DNA of 64,000 bases from contig NC_026499.1 of assembly GCF_000328475.2 (NCBI RefSeq), positions 186,001 to 250,000 on the forward strand, read 5' to 3'. Position numbers and translations under genes: made by a program. Positions 1-8,542 of this stretch are shown piece after piece. This DNA is from Mycosarcoma maydis. Taxonomy: Eukaryota; Basidiomycota; Ustilaginomycetes; Ustilaginales. The notes below the pieces were generated by a model, which was not told the DNA's origin, did not search any database, and saw only the letters and a list, made by a program, of their open reading frames with translations. Numbering within the stretch: the stretch's first letter is position 1; each line of letters opens with the position of its first letter.

Positions 1-1605
1 ACCAGGCTGAAGAGCATTCTCGTCGACGTAGGTGCCTTTCGACACGGGTGACTGTGGGTGTGGCAAGACGAGAATCAGGACAATGCTTGCCAGTACAAGG
101 ATTGGGCGGAGCAGAAGCAATAGTTTGCCGAGGAGTGCCAGCACACGGCGGCGGGTAGCGATGCGACGTCGAAAGGCGTCTCGTAGCTTTGCTTCCTTTG
201 CTGCCTTGGCTTTTCGAGCTTGTGCGAGACGCAGCAGAGCCTCTTCGCGCACGTCGGCTGGATCGTTTGATGTTGAGGCCGTCTTTGAATCTGGCTCGGA
301 CGGCTTGCTGAGACGGAGATCGTCCGTCAAGAGCAAGGCTTCCACTTCGGCTCCGTCGTCGTCTTGAGCAATGGAAGAGAGAGGACGCTTGGCTGTAACT
401 AGGCCGGGCATGGTGAAGCAGCCAAGCACAAGCACGACATGGCACGCCAAGAGCAGCAGCGACGATGTATCGGTGGAGGGAAAGACGTTCCAGCACCATT
501 CCAGCACGACTGGCAATATCAATTTGACGATGTTAGGCAGCTGAGAAAGCCATAACAGCAGGGGAACCTGATGGAAGTACCATGAGTAGAACTGGTAATG
601 CAAGCTCCGAGAGCAGAGAATGCCGATGGTATTTGAGGTAAAAGCACAGCACATCAAGGCGGTCTTTTCAGACTGCACGAGCTTGTGCGATCTGGCTGAG
701 AGGTTCTGCAAGATCCACTTGGGACCGTGAGAGGCTATGCCTGTCCAGCGGAAGAGGCCAAAGAGGGTGAGGAGGACAATATGGAGCGAAAGAAGTCCGC
801 AGGCAAAATGCTGAGACAAGAATGTATCCTCGGGGACGAATCGCCAGTTGACGGTCCAGACGTGGAGAAACGATCTGGAAAAGTCGAATGCTCGTGTGAG
901 GTAGGCATGCGGATCATGCAAAGTGAACGGTGCAGAGAGCAGAGCTTGTACGACAATGACGACGGCTATGTAGGAGATAGCACCTCGGATGCCTGTGTAG
1001 ACGAATGCAGCGGCAGCAAAGCCAGGGAGGAAGAGAAGTACATTCATCTTGATGCCCAATCCGAAGCTGAAAAGTAGAGCGGAGAGCTTCCATCTTGAGT
1101 TGGTAGCTGCAAAGAGCGCAAGATAGACAAACAGAACGGCGATGGGGTCGTTGAACATGCGTAGCAAGAAGATCGAGTAAATCCTCTTTGACAGTATCAA
1201 GGGCAGGACGGCAAGAGGAGGCATACCTGCCTGGCGATACAGCATGGCCACGAGCAGATTGTTTGCTGTCAAGGTTGCTGCGAAGACATGTTGCGCTGGT
1301 AAAATGTTTCCGCCTGCGTGTGTGAGCCAGTGAAAGAAGGAGTACAGGTAGATGTGAGCGGCAGGATAGACGCAAGGGCCGCTTCCGCCTGGTGGATCGA
1401 GGTTGGAGTAGTCGCGCTCGCCATCGAGGTAGAGAGCAGCTTGGCCGAGATACGTTTGGAAGTCGATCTCGGTGAAGCTGACGCGTCGAATGACGGCCTC
1501 TGAAAGTACTGCTGACACGATCGTCAGGGCAGGCAGGGCAAAATTATAGCCATAGTCGTCGAGACAGACGCGACGGAGCCATGCCATGGATGAAACGGAT
1601 GACAT
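1..1605 (-). CDS. ALG3: ALG3-GAA1 fusion: Dol-P-Man mannosyltransferase joined to GPI-transamidase subunit (partial)
   Basis: One uninterrupted frame of 535 codons runs from ATG 1605-1603 to the window edge; I translated it line by line and saw no stop. Residues 1 to about 398 are a complete ALG3 (GT58), the ER enzyme that adds the first alpha-1,3-mannose from Dol-P-Man to Man5GlcNAc2-PP-dolichol. Its hallmarks are GERDYSNLDPPGG, VYPAAHIYLY, FTSNTIGILCSRSLHYQFYSWYFH and a C-terminal WNVFPS. Residue 399 is a Met (411-409), followed by a charged stretch, an Arg/Lys-rich segment, a membrane span (LLLLRPILVLASIVLILVLP) and TYVDENALQPG, which matches the start of GAA1, a GPI-transamidase subunit; the rest lies outside the window. 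An in-frame stop lies upstream near 1794. Either this is one bifunctional ER protein, or GAA1 has its own start at 411. ALG3 identity is firm; the single-polypeptide claim is inferred. Confidence 0.85.
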   Translation of the reverse strand, partial: MSSVSSMAWLRRVCLDDYGYNFALPALTIVSAVLSEAVIRRVSFTEIDFQTYLGQAALYLDGERDYSNLDPPGGSGPCVYPAAHIYLYSFFHWLTHAGGNILPAQHVFAATLTANNLLVAMLYRQAGMPPLAVLPLILSKRIYSIFLLRMFNDPIAVLFVYLALFAATNSRWKLSALLFSFGLGIKMNVLLFLPGFAAAAFVYTGIRGAISYIAVVIVVQALLSAPFTLHDPHAYLTRAFDFSRSFLHVWTVNWRFVPEDTFLSQHFACGLLSLHIVLLTLFGLFRWTGIASHGPKWILQNLSARSHKLVQSEKTALMCCAFTSNTIGILCSRSLHYQFYSWYFHQVPLLLWLSQLPNIVKLILPVVLEWCWNVFPSTDTSSLLLLACHVVLVLGCFTMPGLVTAKRPLSSIAQDDDGAEVEALLLTDDLRLSKPSEPDSKTASTSNDPADVREEALLRLAQARKAKAAKEAKLRDAFRRRIATRRRVLALLGKLLLLLRPILVLASIVLILVLPHPQSPVSKGTYVDENALQPG

Positions 1606-2140
1606 GGCGGCTGCTGGCTGCTGGAAAGCAGGGGTCGAAGACGCAGGGGAAACGGTATGCAGCTTTGCGGCTAGTTGTGAGGCATGCTGACGGTTGGGCT
1701 GTACGGCAAAGTGGTCTGCGAGTGCCAATGTGTTGATGGTGAAGGTTGAACAAGAAGAGTTGTGTTCACGATTCGCGTTAGGAAGAAATCGTCAATTCAC
1801 GAATCGTGAATGTGAATATGAATGGGGACGGTGTTGCTCTTTCAAATTTGGTCAGTCAGTGCACATTCCTGATTCGCGATTGGACTTTTCACATTCGTGA
1901 TTATAACTGAGGTTTCTTTTGGGCGCAATCACGAATCATGAATCGCGAATGTTATACTTCACCCTAACAGCAACTCATTTGTACCACGTATCAAAGCGCT
2001 TACCCTGTCCTATACTTCAGCCACAGCTGTTGAAACCTTCAGAAAGCACACACATCCAGAGCTTTATGAGCAAAGAAGCTTGGGTACTATGCCGCAAACG
2101 CAGATGATTCGAGATTGTGACAAACCGGATGGATGCTGAA
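1606..2140. other. intergenic: ALG3-GAA1 promoter and TAF4 3' flank
   Basis: No gene recognised. It contains scattered ATTCACG/CGTGAAT heptamers, including a 17-nt inverted repeat at 1795-1811 (two facing heptamers around a central A), and more copies at 1891-1952. Confidence 0.6.
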
Positions 2141-3499
2141 CTATTCCGCCTTGGGTTTTAGCAATTGCTCTCCACCAGCACGAATCTTGTACAACAGCGC
2201 CTCGCCACTTCCATGACCTACGCCTGCCCTCCTTTCGTACTCGAGGGCGAACAAAGCATCGCGTAAGGTGACCTTGAGTCTTGCTTGCCTTTCTTCCTCC
2301 TCTTTTGCCGCCTGACGTGCGGCTACATCCCCCCACGCGCCTGTAGACACTGGATTGGCAGTACTGCCGGCTGAATTGGTGTCTGCTGCACCTGCGCTGC
2401 TCCAATTTGACACGGACGGCTGCGGCGCGAACTTTGGTTTCGGAAGCCGACCGGGCGTTGTGGCATCCTCTGCAGCACCTTGTTCCGCCTTTGCCTTTTT
2501 GGCGCCGAGTGGGCTAAAGGTGCTAGGAAACGAGGATCCACCCGAGAGCCAAGAATACTTGGTTGAACCGCCGCCAAGGTTGCGCATAGCCGTGCTATCC
2601 GCTAGCCGTTTGCGTACATCCTCCGACATGTTTCTCGCGGCGACACCTGGACCAACCTTCTTGGGCCTCTTTCTTCCGTCTGGCTTGGGAGTACCTGTGC
2701 CGTCGTCTATATCCATGTCATCAGCGCCATAGCCAGCTGCAAGTGCCGAAGATTCTTGGTCTCGGGCAAGGCGCTCTCGACGTCTGCGAGCCTCTTGACC
2801 CCTTTCGGCCTTTTCGAGCGCTGCCAACTGTTTGATTGGATCGCTGATGATCTGCTCGTGATACATCGGCTCGGATGTGGACGGAAAGATGGGCGGAGGG
2901 TGTTGATGCGAAGACCAGCTGCGGTGGCGAGACGAAGCAATCATACTCTCGAGAATGTTTTTCAATCGTGTTCTTGCGGCTAAAGAGAGATAATTGAGAA
3001 CAGCGGCATCGACGCTCAGGCCATGTTGCTGAGCGAGCGTGTGTACCTTGTAAGCGAGCGGATACATTTGCAGAAAGAGGTGATCATCATCGGGCTGTGC
3101 TCCGTTGTGCTGTGCATTTTGGGACTGTTGCATGAGCTCTCGTCGTTGAATGGCCTCCTCCTCTGCTTGCAGGTCGACGCCTGAAGCGCCCATTACATCG
3201 ACGAGGCTGTCAAAGTTGTCCTTCTGTTCGGGTGCGCCTGCAGTACCGGGTGCGGCTCTGGAATTAGCTGAGGCCAGATTTGTTGCTGCATCGTTTGAAT
3301 GAGAAGCGCCGTTGAGAGAAGAGCCTGCTGCAGATGCGTCGGCATGATCAGCCTTGAATCGTTTGGCTGATGGAACCGAGGTATTGGAACGCTCTCTGCT
3401 GCCGTTCGATCTGGCTGGCGGTGGCGGTGCTGTGGCGGATGCATCGTTCGAGAGTGTCTGAGCTGCCAGGGGGCTGCTAGCAGCGGGTGAAGATGCCAT
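2141..3499 (-). CDS. TAF4: TAF4, TFIID subunit 4
   Basis: The protein is 452 residues; the ATG at 3499-3497 is preferred over an in-frame GTG just upstream. The N-terminal 100 residues are Ala/Ser/Pro-rich and disordered. A helical segment near 145-195 (FLQMYPLAYKVHTLAQQHGL and onward) is followed by a basic region. The C-terminal TAF4 signature includes the MSEDVRKRLADSTAMRNLGG and KYSWLSGG motifs, then VTLRDALFALEYERRAG near the end, the conserved helix of the TAF4 histone-fold region that pairs with TAF12. TAF4 is a core scaffold of TFIID in the nucleus. It is shorter than animal TAF4, as usual in fungi. No intron is needed. It lies in the same orientation as its flanking genes. Confidence 0.85.
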   Translation of the reverse strand: MASSPAASSPLAAQTLSNDASATAPPPPARSNGSRERSNTSVPSAKRFKADHADASAAGSSLNGASHSNDAATNLASANSRAAPGTAGAPEQKDNFDSLVDVMGASGVDLQAEEEAIQRRELMQQSQNAQHNGAQPDDDHLFLQMYPLAYKVHTLAQQHGLSVDAAVLNYLSLAARTRLKNILESMIASSRHRSWSSHQHPPPIFPSTSEPMYHEQIISDPIKQLAALEKAERGQEARRRRERLARDQESSALAAGYGADDMDIDDGTGTPKPDGRKRPKKVGPGVAARNMSEDVRKRLADSTAMRNLGGGSTKYSWLSGGSSFPSTFSPLGAKKAKAEQGAAEDATTPGRLPKPKFAPQPSVSNWSSAGAADTNSAGSTANPVSTGAWGDVAARQAAKEEEERQARLKVTLRDALFALEYERRAGVGHGSGEALLYKIRAGGEQLLKPKAE

Positions 3500-4202
3500 C
3501 ACGAATACGAGCAGGTATCCGAGCTGGCTACGTCTTGCTAGTCGAGGTCAATTCCAGTGAGGCAAGGATGGGAGGCCGGCAAAGAACTCCAGACTCGAGT
3601 GTGTGTGAGCAGAGTACGACAAGTCGAAGCTGCCGACACGAAACCCTCAATCTCGTGAATCGTAAATCACGATTTTCGGATTACGGGAGAATCAAGGAAT
3701 GAAGGCGCGTTGAATGAGCATCGTGATTCATATTCACGATTCGATTTAGTTAACTTATGTATGAATCATTCACGATTCACGATTCACGATTTCACGATTC
3801 GTGCTTAAAAATAGTCGAGTGCAGACCAACCCAGTGTAGGCGGCTAAAACGCGTTGGCGAAAGCCATTCACGATTCACGATTCACGATTCGCACAAGTCA
3901 CGAGTAACTTGACACACAGCCACCGCAGACACAGGACTATGAAAATGCAAGATCATACGGACTGCGTCGCTCTCGCCTCGATGGCGTCAAGCATAGCATG
4001 CTCTTGTGCATGAATGGCTGCTTTATGGTGCCAATTCTGATTGACTAGCTGTGTCTTACATTGTTGCCTAGATTCAACGCACGACATCTTGTCAGTATGC
4101 TGTGGCTGAGCTGCCGTCGTTTGTGAGGGATCAACCTATTCGTGATTGTGTTCCTACGTCTTGCACATCGGATTGAATGACAAGAATTGAAGCGTCGAGT
4201 TT
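3500..4202. repeat. intergenic with heptamer repeat clusters
   Basis: No gene seen between TAF4 and GOT1. Tandem ATTCACG heptamers lie at about 3768-3803 and 3866-3889, with facing single copies at about 3650-3680 and 3721-3745. This is one of the densest clusters in the window. Confidence 0.65.
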
Positions 4203-4914
4203 CTAGACGGCTGATTGACGCGATCCTGCGAGTCTGTCAAGAACCTATACGTGGCGAATTGAAAGCAAGAACAAAAAGGGAAGCACACTGTCGCGTTAGT
4301 TGGGCCTGCAGTACCGTGTGAAGTGGCGCATTCTCGAACGTCACTCACATTGGCCACACCTGGCAATGAAAGTACGTTGCCGATCACTGGAAGCTGCCGC
4401 AAGAAGTTGAGAATGACCGGGAAGAAGTCTCTGTTGAATAGAGGCGAGCAGGAGGGCAAAGCATCGAAAAGTGGTCAGCCTTCTACCAATCAAAGTGATC
4501 TTTTTGAACTCATACTCACCCGAACAGATTGAGAAAGCCAAATGCTTCTACGAGCATACCGATGACGGCCCACTTGCAAAAGACGAGGAGCATGCCGGCA
4601 AAGAAGCAGATGGTTCCTCGAATCTTTTGTTTCCTCGCGAAAAAATAGAAAGTCTTTTGTGGTCCGATGAGAAGCGCAATACCGGCGGTGAAGAGCACAT
4701 TCCCAAGCGCCAGAAGCGCAGCATCGAAGAAGAGTAGAATGCCCACAAAGATGAAAAAGGTGCCGAACGACACGAGGCCCGCGCCGATTTCTTGAGAAGC
4801 AACCGTCAGGAAAGTAGCACAAGTGGGATCAGTGAAGATATTCTAACGAGAGCAGCGTGGTTGCGGGCGTCAGAGGCGCAGCGGAAACTCACTCTGTTGG
4901 TCGGTGAGCCACAT
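4203..4914 (-). CDS. GOT1: GOT1, ER-Golgi vesicle transport membrane protein (4 exons)
   Basis: Rebuilt from exons 4914-4893, 4790-4520, 4430-4349 and 4244-4203, all with GT-AG introns; together they give 138 residues, the length of yeast Got1. The protein starts MWLTDQQKIGAGLVSFGTFF, has LLFFDAALLALGNVLFTAG and IGPQKTFYFFARKQKIRGT in the middle, continues FLNLFGDFFPVILNFLRQLP across the second intron, and ends VLDRLAGSRQSAV. It should cross the membrane four times. GOT1 proteins sit in COPII vesicles and the early Golgi and support transport between ER and Golgi. Exon 1 is only 22 nt, so single-frame gene calling would miss both ends. Phase is kept at every junction, which makes the model strong. 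Confidence 0.92.
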
Positions 4915-5577
4915 GTTGTATCTTGGAGGATCGCAGGATGGTGATGGTCGATGTGTGTAAAAAGGCTGGACTGAGCAACACCAACAACAATCGTGAATCT
5001 GTGAATCGTGAATCACGAATTCGGCGCAATTTCAGGTGTTGGTTGCCGTTCGTAATTCTGCGCTTCATTCGTGATTTCTATCACGGGCGCGATTCCGCCA
5101 AGAGCGGATTTCGGCGAGATTCACGATTGACGATTGACAATTCACGATTACGATTCACGATTGACGATTGTAGTCGTGAATTGATTTTAGTCAGTGGTGA
5201 GTAGGCTGGACACGTCTGGCCGCGTCGACAGAATTCGAGATCCGTGATCCACGATCCATTCGCGATGTTGTTGACTAAACTTGGTCACGATCCACGGTCT
5301 GAGCGCACCAGCTGTGCCGTTTTGGCAAACGTCATCCTCTCTTTGCGGCGGCGCTTTTCAAGCTCAGTTCCACGTCGGACCATTCACGATTGGGTCAAGC
5401 GCGTATTCGCGCACGCGTTTTTTTTACAAACCTCTGACTCGTCTGTAGGCTGACTCGTGACTGTTGGAAGGTAATACACTGTTAACAAACACTGGCAGCG
5501 GAGCCCATGACGAGCTTGCTGCGGTACAAGTACATCGAGAACGCAGAAAGAGGTGAGACAAGAGTGATGCAAGACCG
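4915..5577. repeat. intergenic with mixed-orientation heptamers
   Basis: No gene recognised upstream of GOT1. From 4986 to 5175 there are many ATTCACG and CGTGAAT copies, with degenerate forms such as GATTGACGATT, in both orientations. Further single copies lie at 5240-5395. Confidence 0.6.
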
Positions 5578-7022
5578 TCATCGCTGTCTCTTGGCCGGAT
5601 TGCTAGTGTTGGACAGCTTTGGACTTGGACTAGGCGCTGTCTTGCCCTTTCGTTTCAATGCCGAAACGCCGTTGGCTACGCTGGGTGATGCATGATTGGA
5701 ATTGTTGCCGTTGTCGACGGGCGCACCTTGTGCGCTCGGTGGCCGACCAGGCATTTGCGATGGTGTTGGCATACTGTTGGCCATCTGTGGCTGCTGCTGT
5801 CCTGCGCCTATTGCATCAGAAGTGGCCATGTTGGACATGGGCCGACCAGACTGCATTTCGCGATACTGAGTAGCAAACTTTCGTAGCGAATCGATGGGAC
5901 CCAACTTTTCGCGCATGCTGAGATCGATCAGATCGCGCAGCTGGCAGACGCTTTCGGTGATTTCGAGGCAGCGCATGGCACGCAAGCTGATGCCATACTC
6001 GTTGACTGGATAGTCGGGCAAGAAGGTTCTTTCAACGGACACGGTGTATCCACTTTGACATTTTGCATCGTCGTCTGCAGAGCCAAGTCCGTCTTCGATC
6101 TTGACAGTTGTCTCACCATTCTCGTCTCGTTTGATGTCGTCGGAATCGTCCTTGCGAGCGGCGCCGCCTCTTGCATGTGCCTTTCTTGTACCGTTGGGGC
6201 CGGATGCGTTGACATCGCCGGTGCTGAGAATATTGGCGACCAGGCTGTTGGGAAGCGGATGGTCGACTATGGACTTTTGGATGGCTACGCGTGGAATGTA
6301 GCCGGTGTGCGCATGTACAGTAAAGTCGAGCGATTCCAGACGCAATTGGACGTCGAGCTTTGTTCGCTCGCGCGGATTCGGTAAGGCCCAGGGGACAAAG
6401 CAAGCACGCAAAAGACCGTTCATCTGGACCTGCCAGCCATTCTCAAAGCTCGAGAGGAAGGTTGCTTTGGAGACATCGACCTGATGGGTTACGTTGGATG
6501 AGGGGAAGCTGTTGAGGTACTTGTGCGAAGGGGGGGCGAATCNNNNNNNNNNNNNNNNNNNNNNNNNNNNNNNNNNNNNNNNNNNNNNNNNNNNNNNNNN
6601 NNNNNNNNNNNNNNNNNNNNNNNNNNNNNNNNNNNNNNNNNNGCGGTCATTGTGGTGGATTCTGTGGCTGCTGAGCTTGCGGATGCTGATGCTGATTGCT
6701 TTGTTGCTGATGTTGTTGCTGTTGTTGCTGTTGTTGTTGTTGTTGTTGTTGTTGCTGTAGATGTAACTGCTGCTGTTGATGCTGCTGTTGTTGCTGTTGC
6801 TGAGCGAAGGCGACGTTGGCAGCAGACATGGGCGGACGTTGCTGTTGAGCAAGCATATGAGGTTGACTCGCCTGTGCGATCCTGGCCATTTGCGCCTGAT
6901 GCTGTTGCATGGTCGGGTGGTAGGCAGAAGAGGCTACCTGAGGATTTTGCATAGACGAAGCACCGCCATAGACAACTGGCTGCGACTGCGGCTGTTGATG
7001 CTGTTGATGCTGCATCTGCGCG

Positions 7023-7054
<32 letters not shown>

Positions 7055-7055
7055 C

Positions 7056-7132
<77 letters not shown>

Positions 7133-7273
7133 TTGCTGTTGCTGCTGCTGTTGGTGGTGAGCGTAGACAGATGGCTGCATGGCGAAGGCAGAGTTGTGTG
7201 GTGCGGTAGCAGGATGCTGGAGTTGCTGCTGAGGCATGTGCTGCTGCATGTGGAAGGCGTTGTTGGGTATCAT
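5578..7273 (-). CDS. LIM-domain-binding (LDB1/PtaB/Mfg1-type) regulator, split by an assembly gap
   Basis: Two parts flank a 100-N gap. The 5' part (7273 to about 6648) starts MIPNNAFHMQQHM and is Gln-rich, with an unbroken run of 43 glutamines (7153-7025) and a second Gln-rich block near 6705-6800; its frame meets a TGA at 6647-6645 only three bases from the gap. The 3' part (about 6540-5578) carries the end of a LIM_bind domain: FENGWQVQMNGLLRACFVPW, LDFTVHAHTGYIPR, then VNEYGISLRAMRCLEI and LRDLIDLSMREKLGPIDSLR, and a basic tail KRKGK...AKRQR. That ending is typical of fungal PtaB/Mfg1/Adn1 co-regulators, which work with Flo8-type factors in adhesion and filamentation. The missing first half of the domain should lie in the gap. 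The stop beside the gap may be an assembly error or reflect an unseen splice. Confidence 0.7.
6543..6642. other. assembly gap (100 N)
   Basis: Exactly 100 unknown bases, the usual placeholder for a gap of unknown size. It falls inside the CAG/CAA-rich part of the LIM-binding gene, so a repeat-caused assembly break is likely and the true length may differ. Confidence 0.97.
7025..7153 (-). repeat. CAG/CAA microsatellite coding 43 glutamines
   Basis: A 129-base run reads as 43 consecutive Gln codons on the minus strand, a mixture of CAG and CAA. It is probably length-variable between strains. Confidence 0.9.
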
Positions 7274-8542
7274 GATGAACGGATACGGAGGGCGAGCGCG
7301 GCGTTAGCGCGGCAGAGATGGAGGAAATGAAGGATGATTGCGAGCGTTGATGAGGCGATGTAAGTTGAGTGATGAGATGAACCGACGCGATGGAGCCGCA
7401 TGGACGTGTTTGTCCAACAGAGGACGATCGGTTCGGCTCGAGGTGCACCGCTGAAGAGAATAATCGCGGTAAGAGGCGGCAAGAGACGATGCTAGCAAAG
7501 GGGGAATGGGGTGCACAAGCTCGACATAGATGAGTGCGACCAGCAAAGGCGAGGCGGTGGTTGGAGTGGACAAGGCCTGACGACGAGCGGGATGCGAAGG
7601 TCAAAGGTGGAAAGCTAAGTGTGCATAGGCACGATGAAGCTCACTTGGCCAAGTCGTAAATCGTGAATCGTGAATCTGTGAATGAATCGTGAATCGTGAA
7701 ATCCCGAATCACGAATGTCGGTCGTTGACGCTTCGTTCCTTGTTCCTTGTCACTTGATTATTGTTAGTTACCCGTCACGCTGCTAGTAACCAGTCGCGAG
7801 TAAGTCGTGAGTGTCCGACTTATGGCTCGTGGCTCGTGACTTGGTGCGCAGTGAGTGAATTTGCGCCCCAAAAATCAGCGACAGCCACGCGTGACGAGCC
7901 ATTCACGATTCACGATTCACGATTCACGATTCACGATTAGTCCACAAGAGGTGACGCTCATACGGTCTAACAGTCTGATTTACCGCCCAGACTTGGCGCG
8001 ACTCGATTTGGCCCGATTCACGATTCGATCACACTCACGGCTTGGTGATGTGATTCGGTGACACGCGACGACGAAATAATCGTGAAATCGTGAATCGCTC
8101 TACGTCTGAGCTTCTCTGGCGTGTGCGCCTAATCGAGCATATTCACGATTCCCTCTCTCTCTCTCTCTCTCTCTCCCTCCTCTCTCTCTCTTTGCTTCAC
8201 CTCTCATTCTGGAAGAAGCGAATCGTACGTTGATTTTGTCCGACGCATTCACGATTCGCGATTCTTGATTCACGATTTCCACAACAGCGCAGAGACGACT
8301 CGAGACAAGTCACACATCATCATCGTCTCGATCTCATCGTCTCGATCTCATCGTCTCGATCTCATCGTCTCGATCTCATCGTCTCGATCTCATCTCACTC
8401 GAGCTCATTTCGCTGCTCTCGTTGTGTCGGTCCCACTCGACTAGGCTGGTGCCATCCGCTCGTCTCTCTTCGCACGTCGCATATCACTGCTCCCGTTGCT
8501 CTTTGCTCTCACCTCTGTGGCATGCGCTAGACAACCTTCGTG
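7274..8542. other. divergent promoter region of the LIM-binding gene and ARS2, repeat-rich
   Basis: No gene recognised. CGTGAAT copies lie at about 7651-7722. Five perfect tandem ATTCACG units lie at 7901-7938. Further copies are at 8010-8100 and 8248-8280. A CT microsatellite spans about 8152-8192, followed by five perfect copies of a 14-bp unit at 8321-8390. Confidence 0.7.
8321..8390. repeat. 14-bp tandem repeat, five perfect copies
   Basis: The unit CATCGTCTCGATCT is repeated five times without change, starting 222 bp and ending 153 bp upstream of the ARS2 ATG, so probably in its promoter or 5' UTR. Confidence 0.9.

Noticed and set aside
6489..7604. Thr/Ala-rich open frame across the gap
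   Set aside because: Alternative frame of the CAG/CAA repeats; it owes its length to the repeat and the unknown bases.
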